Shown here one piece after another: positions 51,534-63,450 of a stretch of DNA of 64,000 nt. The notes below the pieces were generated by a model. It was not told the DNA's origin. It saw only the letters and a program-made list of their open reading frames with translations, and did no database searches. Source of the stretch: Penicillium oxalicum (lineage: Eukaryota > Ascomycota > Eurotiomycetes > Eurotiales > Aspergillaceae); the NCBI RefSeq assembly GCF_001723175.1, contig NC_064651.1, positions 2,108,001 through 2,172,000 on the forward strand, written 5' to 3'. The position numbers and the translations under genes were made by a program. Within the stretch, counting starts at the first letter, position 1, and each line of letters begins with the position of its first letter.

Positions 51534-53986
51534 ATGATGGGGTCGGTCGTGGACAAAAGGGCCCGGCAAAACCTCTGCCGACAGTATGCTGATCGGGATG
51601 AGCATCTCGATGGACCCGGACTAGGGGCCTCTGAGCATCCGCCTCCTTATCAGGAGTTTGAAGAGCTACCAGGAATGCCTGCGCTCGACCTCATGGACGC
51701 CCATCTGAGTGATACGCGTGACACAGTAAGCCGCGAACAGGTCGTCGCGCACCTCAAATTTCTCGCGGTCCTCGCCGATCTGCGAGACTTAATCTCAAAT
51801 TCGGACGGCCTCTTTGGTCTCTATGATTCCGAGGCCGACAACGACCCCCAGAAGAATGAGGCTTGCGCGCGTATCCGCGAAAAGCGGTGGGCTGTGTATA
51901 CGGCTCGTGCGGTTGGCCGGTACGAAATATATTGGACAACCTGTATACCGCAGTCGCGAGATCCCATTACCTTGAGAGATCTCGAGGATCCCGACTACCC
52001 CAGTATCGTCGACGGTAACCACTCGTTGCGGTGGACAAAAGACAACTTACCCCCTCTTGGTAAGCCATTAATCGGAACAGAAGCGTCCCCTTCCTAATCT
52101 CTGCCGGCGGACTTTTGCTGACGATCTCGGACTTAGATGTCTTGATGGTGCTCCACTCACATATGCTCAACCCGAGAGACTTTCTGGAAGATTGCATCCG
52201 GGCTGGCAAGATGAGCCTCTGGCGAACTGGCTTCCCCTTGGCCCAAGTCAATGCGTGTATCGATAACGCCACATTGGAGTACTCGGTATCCCGGTCTAGA
52301 GAAGCGCAGTTTGAGTTCCATACCGGAGTGCAGTGGAATAACCTGAAGGACCCAGCCTCTACGGAAGTGCAGTGTCCCCGATGTGATAAGATTACGACTG
52401 TTCCCTGGACCAAACTGGGGCAGGGACAAGATGTGAAAGAGGCCCTCAAGAACTCTACGGGCTTAGCCGATCGATCCTTTGAGGCCATCTGCAAACAATG
52501 CCTCTTTTGTTTCAATCACGATCGTCTTCGTGTTGCCAAATTTCGTCGTGACCTGAATGACCTTCTAACGAACGGACGACCAATGCCGGGGAGTATTCTC
52601 AATATCAACGGTATACCCGAGGGAAAGAGCGTGCTGTCAAAGAAAAAGAGCCACCTTTGCGCGCAAATGATGTTCCCCAATCAGCTGATGCAGGTCGTGG
52701 GGAAGTTCTTGCTCGGTTTTACCGACGGCCGGTTGGATCGATGCGAGAGCATCAACGACCTGCGCGGTAAGCTCGAAGAGATGCTCGGAGATCGCCACCA
52801 CATCGACGCCGCCCACGCGCTCAGCAGCGAGAAAGACAAATTGGGCTCCAGAATTCGACCTGCCGAGAGAGTCCATTTCCGACGGATGATGTCGCACTAC
52901 TGGGAGAACTTCAGTCCTTTTGCGCTCGATCTGGTCGGGGCGGTGATTCGCCAGGGAACCTTTGTGCAAAAGATGGACAACATTGACTGGTTGCACTCCC
53001 CCACAGTCATGGAAACCGCAGGTCGACTCATTGAAAAGTACAAAATCTTCCTTCAAATCATGCACCAAAATCCGACGAAAATGGCCGTCCCGACTCTGGA
53101 CGTGGATCTCGCTTGGCACACCCATCAACTTCAACCCCGTCGGTACTACACATATACGACCCGGGAAAGACCAGGTTACCAGCCGGTCTTCGTCAACCAC
53201 GATGACAAGGTGGCCGAGGACCAGCTCAACGAAAGCTTCGAATGGACCAGTAAGATGTATCAACGCGCCACCGGCGGCGGTATCTACAGCGAGTGTACCT
53301 GCTGGTATTGCGAAGCCACACGCGCACCGGATCTGCGTCAACGCATTTTCCACATGGATTATACTTCACGTGCTCGCCACAACGCAGATTCTCTGCACGA
53401 CCGCGAGGATATTTCTTCCGACCCTGAGAAGAATCCGCATATCTCTGCCCACAATGCCGTCAGACCAATCGATTCGGACGCCACTATTGCGCAGTTACGA
53501 GCCAAGAAGATCAATATACTGCGGCTCCGTCGAAACTACGAGACGGTCGCCCGCCGAGCAGAGAAGCGCGGCCGTGCTCGCCCTGATGCGAAAAGGACCG
53601 CTAACGGGGGCTATGAGCCTTGCTATTACTTTCCATACGCCTGGGGCTACCCCGTCATGCTCCCCTATTACGCTCCGTACATGTCGGACCCGGGCATCAG
53701 CTCGGACAGTTATGCTTGCAATCCCAGCTGTATGAGCGTTGGGGTGGGCATGAGTGGAAACTGCTGTACAGGGACATGTGGTGGGGGCGTTGCGGCCGGT
53801 GCATGCGGTGGCCTTGGTTCGGCAGGTGGTTGTGGCTCTCTTGGTGGCTGCGGCGGAGGTGGTGGTGGAGGTGGTGGTGGAGGGTGGAGGAGGAGGAGGA
53901 GGATGCGGAGGCGGAGGCGGAGGCGGAGGATGCGGTGGAGGCTCCTGATGAACTCTCGACAAGAGACAGACTGTCATCTTTCCTGA
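51534..53986 (+). CDS. DUF1399 / glycine-rich domain-containing protein, tail out of frame
   Basis: Join 51534-52059 and 52137-53986 (77-bp intron) gives 791 residues as the sequence stands. It resembles the GRDP family of plants and fungi (DUF1399), of poorly known function in stress and development. Marks: a PPPY motif near residue 37 (EHPPPYQEFEEL); a CPRCDK then CKQCLFC pair in the middle; the family signature VDLAWHTHQLQPRRYYTYT; a Cys motif ECTCWYCEA; and a Gly/Cys-rich tail (CGGLGSAGGCGSLGGCGGG). The tail then turns into Arg-rich sequence (WRRRRRMRRRRRRRR). In the alternative frame the same DNA codes a Gly run, C, a Gly run and CGGGS, then a stop at 53948, the ending expected for the family. 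Removing one G of the GGG at 53882-53884 would join them, so a one-base insertion or read error is likely. The first of two ATGs (51534, 51537) is used. Confidence 0.85.
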
Positions 53987-54612
53987 CTTGTTCGATACCC
54001 TTGCTTATCTGTCGCTGTTTTTTTGTTTTTCTGCTCTTGTGATTTGATTGCATTTGATATCCCTCGCCTCCTGGCACTTGTTCGAGCTTTTTCCCGCACT
54101 TTCAATACGAGCTATACACCTCTTTTTCCTATTGTTTGCTAGATACGAATCTCAAATCTGTAACAATGAGCAGATTCTCAAAATATATGAAACATCCCAT
54201 CGATTCCTCCGGCAGGCCTAGTTGAATTCAATATTTGTTGTCGTAAAAGTCAAGCAACGTTGCACACACACGGTCATGCGCGGGTTGAATTTGCTCAATG
54301 CTTTCACACAAACACTCTCCACGAAGCGAGTAGATAGCTCATAGAGCGTTCGCACAGTTTTAGCCCACACCGGAAAGCGTACCTAGGCAGGAAAAGCCAG
54401 CCATGTCTCGAGAACCTTGTAGACACTCAATCTACCTGGTTTGGAAGTGCATGCTTGTGGAGTAACGGGACGAGTGTCTGGAAGCACAAGAGGTTTCAAA
54501 AAAATAAGGGTACCACAAAGATATAAGATCCAGCCCACGGGCATTGCTGAAGCGATGGGACATCGCCACTTTTGACCTTACACAGACAAGCCCACCTAAA
54601 AGAAATTGAAAT
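53987..54612. other. Convergent intergenic
   Basis: 3' flanks of the DUF1399 and F-box genes, 626 bp. No gene, RNA or repeat is seen. Confidence 0.55.
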
Positions 54613-57503
54613 TTACATAACAATGCATTTGCTCCTCCGCTTCCGACTCCTTTCTCGAATAGTCTGCTCGTTCCAATTTTCAATACGTCTGCGCCACTCT
54701 TCGTTCTCGGGCGGCGGTAGACTGGTTGGCTCGGTCGATGCTCGTTGGCGGAAAGATCTTTGTCGAGCTGGGATGTCTGCTTCCTCGTCTTCTTCCGTGA
54801 GATCTAATGCATTACCGGATGGCTGTGGAATGTGGAGCAGGTGTGGTGAGGAAACAGAGTAAGAGAGGTAGTTGTCGCCGAGGATTGTTGCACCCAAAGT
54901 GGCTTGTTCTTGATGCGCCGGCTGTCCAGCTGTGTGAAGCCGGAGAGTGGGAAGAGGCTGTGGCGAGCTGACCTGATCGATGGGGGTGGAGAGGCTAGGA
55001 ATGGCTGGCAGCGTTGTATCCAGCGGGGCGGATTGATATTGAGGGTCGGGATGAACGGGGTTCTGGGTCATCAGAAGGTGAGGTGATGTATGCTGTTGGT
55101 TGGGAAAGACAAGACTGGCCAACGGAGGTCTAGGTGACTCTGTTATGCCACCACTGGGGCCTTGCTGGCTTCTTTCGAGGCGTCGAGAGCTAGCGAAAGA
55201 TCCCAGTCGCTGCAAGAAGGAAGAATGTGGCCGCGCGCGCTCTGGCCCATTCACTCGCGGGGTATGAGTTGTCTGGGCTCGCTGTATCGGCTGGACTGGC
55301 CTAGGAGCCTCAATGTGCGAGGTCACTGGTCTTTCCTGAAGAAGCGATGCCTGCAATGCTGCTTGCGGGGAATCTTCTGCCTGGCGGCTGTATGGGGGTG
55401 GAGGTGTCGCCCAGCTATTGGCATTCCTTTCAAATGGAGTGAGTTCACCTGCTGTGCTGTTTCGATATTGCGGATCGCAGATTTGTCGAGTTGACGCTGC
55501 AGCGGTGGCAGCTCGGCGAAGAGTATCCCGGGAGCGAGGCTGTGCATTATCGTAAGGAATGTCGGTCACTTCATCATGAGTGCGGCCGTGGACAAATGTT
55601 TCGGTGCCGGCCGCGATCAAAGGAGGCTGTCCAAGTATGTGTTGGCTAGCGGTCCGACGAGTATTTTGTGCGAATGCGGTTGAAATCTGGGTTGTGCGAT
55701 TTGTCATAACTGCCGTATCGGTCTCAACACGCTGTAAACGAGTGCGTCGTCGTTCCAATTCCACCTCAGTGTCAAGTGAAGAATCTGGTTCAGGGAGAAT
55801 GATTGGTCCAGTTTCTCCTACTTCGATGTCTATTTCCTGTTCCCTGCCATTCGTCGTCGATCGATCAAAGTCCAAGATGAGGATTCGTCCACTGTCCACA
55901 GGGACATCTTCCTGGCTGAGAAGCTGCGAACGGACACCACCAGGTGCGACAACGACGAGTCGACGACTTGACTGGCTGAGAGCGGCGCGACTCACCCAGC
56001 GACCTGCGTTGATTCCAGCCATGCTTGTCATCTGCCGACCTCGAATGATAGCCTTTCGCGGTTGTTGAACGACTTTTTCCAGCTGAGCTCGACTGTCACA
56101 GGGCTTGACAGGCCCATGCCCGTGATGATCGCCACACAAGTACGTATCTCTCGTACTTTCTCCATTGGACACTGGCGATGTCATATCGAGTCTCGCGGGC
56201 AATCCATAGATCCATATTTCCGAGTCCTGGAACCCCAGCGCAAGCAGTTCGCCCCCCTCGTCGGTAGACGGCAACATCACCGGGCTTCTTTCTCGCAACT
56301 CCTGGGGCAGGAAAGGGCTTGCAAAAAACACGCCTCCGGTGTTGACGGCGTTGACCTTGATCGACCGAAACGCAGCCAGGGTATTGTCGTAACCAATCAC
56401 CCAGCTGTCATCCGCCTCTTCGTGGCCACGGACGAGACAAGCGTGACTGAAGCCGGGGATGAAGTCAGGGAAAAGAATCTGAGTTGTCCACATGCGCATC
56501 TGCAGCTCTAGTGGCGACGCATCAATGGCAATATCTGTATCGAAAGGAGCCGGTATCGTGACGATGCCACCGTGTCCATGATCAACAGGCGATCCAAGAA
56601 GCATGGCCCCATCCGATGAAAAGCAAAGAGCGTCAACCCGAGGACAGCGCGCAGCCCGACGCTCTGTTGACAAGGCACTTTCGCCAACCGCATGGACCTC
56701 AATGCAGTCCTCAAAGGATAAAGCCAAGACACTTCCCATTGGCGCAAAAGACAAATCTCTAGGAGCCTCGTTCAAGGAGATGGTCTGCAGATGCCGCGCA
56801 CCTTGTTCGGACAGCTGATAGATATTGATGCGGTGCGTGGATGATTGAACGGCAAGAAGAGTGCCGTCATCCAAGATAGTTGCACCTAGCGGGCGACGAC
56901 GGGTCTGCAGTTCGTATTTCACAATAATCGGGTCTTTCGCTACCTCCAAGACCACGATACGGGATGAGCTCGTGCACAGAAGCAACCTTCCATGGGCCGA
57001 GAATGAAAATCGGAAGACCTCGCCCTGAGGAGACGGGGTGGATGAGCTCATGGAGCTAGAGATCAAACGCACCAACTTCCGGCGAGGCCGAAGGAAGACG
57101 TCAAAGGCGTTGCGCCTGACTTCCTCCAAAAACTGGCGCTTCAGGTCCTTCAAGCTGCTGGTTTCATCTGGAATTCTCTTTTGCGGCCCTTTTGACCATA
57201 CTAAAGATGGACACCGTGCTAGGTGATGCGCATACAGGGAGCAAGACTCGGAGACTCGCCGCCATTGTCGATTTAAAAGCGTCAGGGACGCAAAGACATT
57301 TGCGTCCGCGGCATACAGAATGCTACGGATCGAAGAGGGGTCAGCCTATGAGACAGACTCGGTGCCTCAGTTCGCATGTTCGGTATCATCCTAGCTGTTG
57401 TGTCCCAGTCACGGTAAGAACTGACTTACAGCTCTATCACATTCACCGGCAGCCGGTCAAAGGCGCCGGTTCCATGGAAACTCGAGGGCTCCTCCTCCAT
57501 CAT
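54613..57503 (-). CDS. F-box protein with WD-like propeller and C-terminal CaaX box
   Basis: Complement of join 54613-57322 and 57430-57503 (107-bp intron) gives 927 residues. The short first exon codes MMEEEPSSFHGTGAFDRLPV then NVIE; exon 2 continues LILYAADANVFASLTLLNRQ and WRRVSESCS. Together these form an F-box (residues about 15-60), which would recruit Skp1 of an SCF ubiquitin ligase. A helical linker (LKRQFLEEVRRNAFDVFLRP) precedes WD-like beta-propeller blades (GEVFRFSFSAHGRLLL, ATILDDGTLLAVQSSTHRI, DLSFAPMGSVLALSFED, DALCFSSDGAMLLG). The C-terminal 400 residues are disordered, with a PPPY motif near residue 670 (WATPPPPYSRQ). The last residues KRRSKCIVM are a polybasic stretch plus CaaX box with Met at X, predicting farnesylation. 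Without the first exon the frame would start at 57051 and lose the F-box. The F-box assignment is by motif; the target is unknown. Confidence 0.85.
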
Positions 57504-58246
57504 AACCCTCCACGTTCGTCGACATGGACCCTTTTGTCCAGATCAGTCAAGAGTGAGATGCCCATGGACCGCGGTGGCGGTGCTCCCCCAACCTCCTTCG
57601 ACCTCTTCACTCTCGTTCAATCATACCCCACCCGCCTACGACCCGCCCGGTTTGATCGCCGAATGGGAGTTGCCATAAATAACTGTGGCATTGGCCACTC
57701 GGTCACACTGGGGCCTAAATGCCCTGATGCCTTGGTGCCTGAAACTCCCTGTGCCTGTATTGTAAGCCTGACTGCCTAAGGCCACACCACGTGTCCGTTC
57801 TCGTCCAAGCGTCCAGAGTCCAGGCATGTGCCGATGACTCAGGCCGGTTTCCCCGCAAGGCCAACCGAACATTCGGTTCCGCAAAGTGTACGCCGGCTGT
57901 TTTTTTTTTCAGGCAAGAACGTTGGGACTCGTCTGAACGGGTACCGTTTCGACTTCTGGAGGTCATCCTACCTTTCACGCTTTCGATTTGCTTCAACGGA
58001 TCGACCATGAGAATACACCAGGGCACACAATGAAGTGCTCTGCACCCTAGTCGACGGTCCCCAGCGAATGAGCCCCGTCTATGCTTGTATCGCATTCGGC
58101 CGGGTCATACCCCTCACTCTGCGCAACTGAGATCGGCCGACTCCGACGGAATTTGACGTCTCGGGGATCCTTTCGCCAGCTTTCTCCACTGTGCCCCAAA
58201 CGAATCTCTCGTACCTGTTGGCAATTCGCTCTCGTGCTCGCGCATC
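57504..58246. other. Bidirectional promoter region
   Basis: 743 bp separate the starts of the divergent F-box and Zn2Cys6 genes. It contains a T10 run (about 57901-57910) and no further gene. Shared regulation is possible but not shown. Confidence 0.55.
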
Positions 58247-60562
58247 ATGTCGCCAGCTACCTTGCAGGTCACTCCGTCCACAAAGCTACCCTCGTCCGGG
58301 TTCAATGCCGGGGCGCGACCCTACCGATCACACAAGGTGCGCGCCTGCGACTTGTGTCGGAAACGCAAGTCCAGATGTACAGTTGACATTCCCGGTCAAT
58401 CGTGTCTTCTGTGTCGCGTCCAAGGGGCAGACTGCCACTACCAGGAAGAGCAGAATGGGGACTCGGCAACGTTAAACGCAACCGAGACCAAGCCGTGGTC
58501 GGGAGTGCCTCCAATTGAACCTATCTCGGGCCAGAAACGCAAGCGCTCTCCCGAGAATCTCAGTCCCTCCCGTCAATCTATCAATGGTCCGAGCCCGCAG
58601 GGCACAACCTCTTCTGGGCGCCGCGGCAGCGACGCGCGGCGGAAAGAGGAAGATCCCCATAACGAGTCGGTTCTGATTGTCGGTCCTATGGTGGCAGAGG
58701 ATGCGCAGGTAATTGAGCAGCACATGCCTCCCGAAAGATCCAGCCTCTCCGAAGAGCCAAATAGTCATCCGTACAACATTTATTCGAGCGATCCACGGAA
58801 GCCCGTCCTGTATACGACGATCTCGAGGCGAAGAAAGGGTATGCGACGGGGCGTGCCACCCGGTGAGAATCAGCGGGAAGTTCTGGAACAGATTCTTGGG
58901 CCTTTCAAACAGGACCTTGTCAGACTGTAAGGATTGAGATGCTCAATTCGCCATGATGGTGGAGTGCTAATGGGATCCTTCACGCCACAGCTTCATCGAT
59001 CGTTTTAATGTCGCATTTCCAATCTTTGATGGTGAGCAGTTTTGGGAGTCATATACAACAGAGGGGATGGAAGATCCTCCTGCCTCGTTGATCTGCCAGG
59101 TCTACTCCATGTCACTTGTGTATTGGAAACACACGCCCAAGCTTTCGTGCCATCCGAAGCCGGATGTGCGGTACGCCATCAACATGACAGTGGCTGCGTT
59201 GCACGAAGAATTTTCCGCTCCTGGCTTGTCCACGATTAGCGCCGCTCTGATCGATCTGACTGGAAGACCCATCTTTTCTATGACTGGGAACGCAATCAGC
59301 TGTGGGCGAATGCTGTCTTTGGCGAACTGCCTCGGACTAAATCGGGATCCAAGCCAGTGGAAATTGTCACAGTCAGAAAAGAACCAACGCGTCCGTCTTT
59401 GGTGGGGAGTGGTCATCCACGATCGATGGTAAGCCGTTTTGACATCAAATTTCCCCCACATATTCATGCGCTCATTCGTTTCACAGGGGAAGTTTCGGTC
59501 ACGGCGTCCCACCGCAAATTTCCAAGACGCAGTACGACGTACCTTTGCCAACCGTGGACAGTTTGGTTCCTTCACACCTTCGGACTACGGAGCGTGTGAG
59601 GGCTGCTCACTGCCATATCTTCTTGTGTAAATTGACAGAGATTCTGGGTGAACTCCTACCGTTGGTGTATGGCCTTCAAGCAAAGCCAGCACGCGAAAGC
59701 TCCAAAAAGATCAGGCAAATACGCACCGACTTGGATTCCTGGGAGGACTCTCTTCCCGAATGGCTCAGATCACCTCATACCAATCGCGGAGAAACCCTGG
59801 CTGCGTCTAGCAGCTTACAACTCGCTTTCCTGGCGGTCAAGATGCTCGTCAGCCGTGTGGAACTGAATGTAAGATCCGCTTTCTCGGGTGCCCCTCTGGA
59901 AATTCCAAGCTAAGACATCGTGAACTAGGAGGTCAACAACGCAGATACGGACAATCCGGAGGCTCGTCGCTACTTTCAGACCGAATGTCGCCGGTCCGCA
60001 GAGGACATTGTTCGGTTCATCACTTCCCTAAGAAAGGAGAATTTCAAAGAATTCTGGCTACCTTGTAAGTTCCCGGTACTCGGCCTTGGATTTCTTCTTC
60101 TTTTTTCCTTTTCCCAGTTTCTCATCCGTATTTCGACTTCCAGACAGTGCATTTCATCTCACATCCACGGCCACGCTCCTGGTGCGCTGCGCCCTTGAAA
60201 CCAACGATTCTGAAGTGGCTCGATCATGCTTGACAAATGTCGAAACTTTGCGCAGTGTCCTCCGCCGTGTACGGGAAGAAGATGACTGGGACGTAGCGGA
60301 CATGTGTCTGGACCACTGCGAGCGAATCATGCACCGGCTTCCTGGTACCGGTGCAACCGTCGATCAGCCAATGACTGCTGCGATGACCGAAAATGCCCTG
60401 GTCAATCCAGCTGCAATCTCATTGCCGGAGACGCAAACCAACAATGATATAGTAGACGACATGATGTCGATATCAAATACGTTTGGGACAATGGATGGCT
60501 TCCCCTTCGATATGACAGGAATATGGGATGTCTCCGTCTTCCAAGACGTTAATTTGTCATGA
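58247..60562 (+). CDS. Zn2Cys6 transcription factor with fungal middle homology region
   Basis: Join 58247-58926, 58991-59428, 59487-59868, 59929-60064, 60144-60562 gives 684 residues; all four introns are GT-AG (58-79 bp). The zinc cluster lies near residues 33-65: RACDLCRKRKSRC then CLLCRVQGADC, spacing C-x2-C-x6-C-x8-C-x2-C-x6-C, preceded by the basic HKVR. A disordered basic linker contains the nuclear-localisation-like QKRKRSPEN and ISRRRKGMRRG. The middle homology region starts at FIDRFNVAFPIFDGEQFWESY, with CGRMLSLANCLGLNRDP and VRLWWGVVIHDRWGSFGHG typical of the domain. The C-terminus is acidic and hydrophobic (DMMSISNTFGTMDGFPFDM), a likely activation region. Target genes are unknown and I do not assign a named orthologue. 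It is divergent from the F-box gene. Confidence 0.9.
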
Positions 60563-61090
60563 AGAGCGATCTGGAGCGTGCGAGGATTAGATGGTCAATG
60601 ACCTGCGAATATTATTCGACTCCGCGGCTCTTTCATGAACACTTTCGCAAATTCCCGTACGTGGGACTTTACAAGACTCATTCCATCTGTGTTCTACTTG
60701 TATATACCCAATTCATTTTGAGACACTCAAGAGCTGCGCACTGCTAGGTTATCCTCGTGCAAACAACATATTCCCTATGCTATACGATGAAAAGAGGCTC
60801 GAGTTTCCGTCAAATTAAGAAAATCTGCTCAAAGTTTTGTACATGCTGAACCAAGAAACCAGGAGTCCGTCGAACATTCAAACGCTTATTTTACAGCCGT
60901 TCCTCTTTCTTGAGGAACGCGGACAACCAGTCCCCGCAAACACAACCAGTCCATCTAATGACCTGCCCCTTGCCCACAAAATGACGAAAATCAACCACTC
61001 AGAAAGGAGAAAGACGAGCGGTGAGGTGGAATTATAAAAAGATGACGATCCCGGAGGAGGCTGTCCGCACCGGAAGCTCAAGGTGCAACT
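60563..61090. other. Convergent intergenic
   Basis: 528 bp of 3' flank between the Zn2Cys6 gene and tim50; nothing else is seen. Confidence 0.55.
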
Positions 61091-62785
61091 TTACTCCTTG
61101 CTGGAGCCCATGCCAAACATGCCGGTGAAGGATCCCTTCATGCTGTTCATTTGCTCCTGACGGGCCTTTTCCTCCTCGGCAGCCATCTCGGCCAGCCACT
61201 TCTCGCCATTCTCGCGAATCTCGCGATCGATCATCTCGTAGTTCTTCTGACCACGCTCACGAATCTGGTCCCACACCATCTTGCCTTGGGCAAGACCCTC
61301 GATGGGGGATGGCTCGCCATCCAGAGTTCGGCTCGACTTCAGACCGAGAGCGGAGGCAAGGCTTCCCATGCCAATAGACGGCTTCTTCTTTTTCTCCTCC
61401 TCAAGTTGCTTCTCGAAACGCTCGCGCATGGCCTTCTCGCGCTTGGAGAACTCAATGGGGATGTTGGTACCCTCAAATGACTTCAGAACCGTACGCACAT
61501 CCTCCACGCCCATGCCAGCAAGATACTCGAGGAACGGAATGAGGGCGACAAGGGTCTTGTCCTTAGAGTCACCGGTCCACTTGTCCAGAATAATGGAGTT
61601 CTCGGGTTGCAAGCGAGCATGTTCTTCCTTGGTGTCGATCAGGATAACCTTGGAGAGGTCACGGTTCAAGTATGACAGATCCTGTATAAAAAGTATGTTT
61701 AGTAACGGCCACCACGTCGCAAACGGCAGAGGCGTGATGAGATCGTACCTTAATATACTCTCCGTCCTTATAACGGGTAGCTTCGCGGAAGAGGGGCCAG
61801 CGGATGATTCGGTACGGGTCCAGTTTTCGAAGCACCTGGTCGGCCATCATGCTGGGAACGCTGGTGAACAAAACGAGTTCGTAGTACTGGTTGAGGTATC
61901 GAAGGAAGTAGTCAACACCGGGGCGCTTCGCAACACGCCACCCGTGCTCTCGGCTCCATTCACTGTGCACAAGGAGGTCCTCCAGGGACAAAACCAGCGT
62001 GTAAGGCTGGCGCATCGTAGGGTCCTCGTCTGGAAGCAGCTTTGGGAAGGCCGGGTCCTTGTAGTAACTGGTCAGATCGCCAGTACGGGCCTTGATACGG
62101 CCCCACCAGAGGCCAGGACTCCAGCCAGAAGGAGTCTCTGTATGGGCGCGCTCCTCCTCCTCGGTCTCCCAATTGCGACCCAAGTAACCCATGCCGGCGA
62201 TACCAGCAGCCAGCATCACAGCGTACATGATGTTGGCCATGCGCGCCTTTCGGCGATCGAGGGAAGTCTCATAGCCACTCTTGGGAATATCACCACCACC
62301 GCGGCCACTGCCGTCCTCGCTGTAGTCTTCCGTGCGGGTATGGTCTTCGGTGATGTTCAAGGACCCTTTCCTCTGTCGAGCTTCGAGCTCTGCGGCCAAG
62401 GTCGATGGAATACCTTGCGTCAAGTCTGGAAGTGGCTTTTGAGAAACGGGTTCCGGTTCGGACTATCAGAGACGCTCGGTCAGTACTGCATAACGTTCCA
62501 CGACATGGATCATGAATAGCCTACGGCGGTGGTCGGCTCAGGCGCTTCGGTCTCGGGCGTGGCCTGTGATTCAGCCTCGGCTTTTTGGGGAGTGGCTTGC
62601 TTCTTTGTCGATTTTGAATCTTTTGACTGAGTATCCTTATCTTGCAAAGAATCAGGAAGCGTGTAGGGGGTGTTGGTCTTGCCCTTGGCGTACCACCTGG
62701 GTCGCTGGGCCGATAGAGCGGACACTCGGACGGTCGAGGCGAGGACGTTTCGCCTCGCAAGAGGCAGCACGGCACGGCTCAGCAT
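61091..62785 (-). CDS. tim50: Tim50, mitochondrial inner membrane translocase subunit
   Basis: Complement of join 61091-61681, 61749-62462, 62525-62785 gives 521 residues, all junctions in phase 0 (introns 67 and 62 bp). Tim50 is the presequence receptor of the TIM23 complex, facing the intermembrane space. A basic presequence (MLSRAVLPLARRNVLASTVR) is followed by a Lys/Glu/Pro-rich linker, one membrane segment (IMYAVMLAAGIAGMGYLG, residues about 165-182) and the FCP1-like NIF domain (YTLVLSLEDLLVHSEW, RPGVDYFLRYLNQYYELVLF, DLSYLNRDLSKVILIDTK). The phosphatase DxDxT motif reads SLEDL, so it is catalytically dead, as known for Tim50. A charged C-terminal helix (GQKNYEMIDREI, EKWLAEMAAEEEKARQEQM) matches the family. 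The exon 1 donor (GTAGGC) is weak but gives the only in-frame join. Identification is secure. Confidence 0.94.
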
Positions 62786-63450
62786 GACGGGATTTATAAC
62801 GCTGTGAAAGAGGAGTAATTTCAAAAGTAAAGTATCGATGCGCTCATGCCCTGTCACTGAGCTTTGATGAATGATATCAAGTATGCCCTTTCGGACCGGG
62901 TCAAGGTTCCCGTAGAAAAGTCGGCGCGCGTGGAAGATTCGGTGACGCATAGACACCAGCTGTGCAACGGGCATTTATTTGTCTCGAATCCAGACTCACT
63001 TTTATTCTTTTTCCTTTTTTTCCTTCTCCATGAAAGTTGTACCCAGACATTAATTTGACCCTACATTCGCTTCTTCACGAGTGCCGGGTTGTATTAGCTG
63101 GGGAGACCAAGGAAGTTTCTTCTGACTCCCACTTCCAAGAGCCGCAGCGAAGGCATCCTCTGATGCTGTAGCTCCGTACGTGGGTTACATTCATTCTCTG
63201 TCTTTTCCCCCATATTTGGCCATCCGTCGAAGCCAGCGGATTGGTACATTACGGTTTATCTAATTTGGCTTGATCGAACGATCACCAAACTTAACCCGCT
63301 GGGAAAACCATCGGCGTCCCGAGAATATTAATCAATGAGAACCATGAAAGTCGAGTCCCATCCATAAGTTGCCGGCCCGCGTATAGACCTTGATTTATAG
63401 ACTTTGCCCATTCGCCACCTCGGCCAGGGAAACTTTCTCTCTCTTCCAAC
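62786..63450. other. Divergent intergenic, tim50 / right-edge gene
   Basis: 665 bp; promoter region of both genes with T/C-rich stretches (about 63000-63030). No further gene is seen. Confidence 0.55.

Noticed and set aside
51754..53977. Several minus frames over the DUF1399 gene, including a His/Pro/Thr-rich one over the Gly repeats
   Set aside because: They are antisense shadows of repeats and coding bias.
61281..62519. 412-codon plus-strand frame over tim50
   Set aside because: It is antisense to conserved Tim50 sequence and crosses its introns; no recognisable domain.
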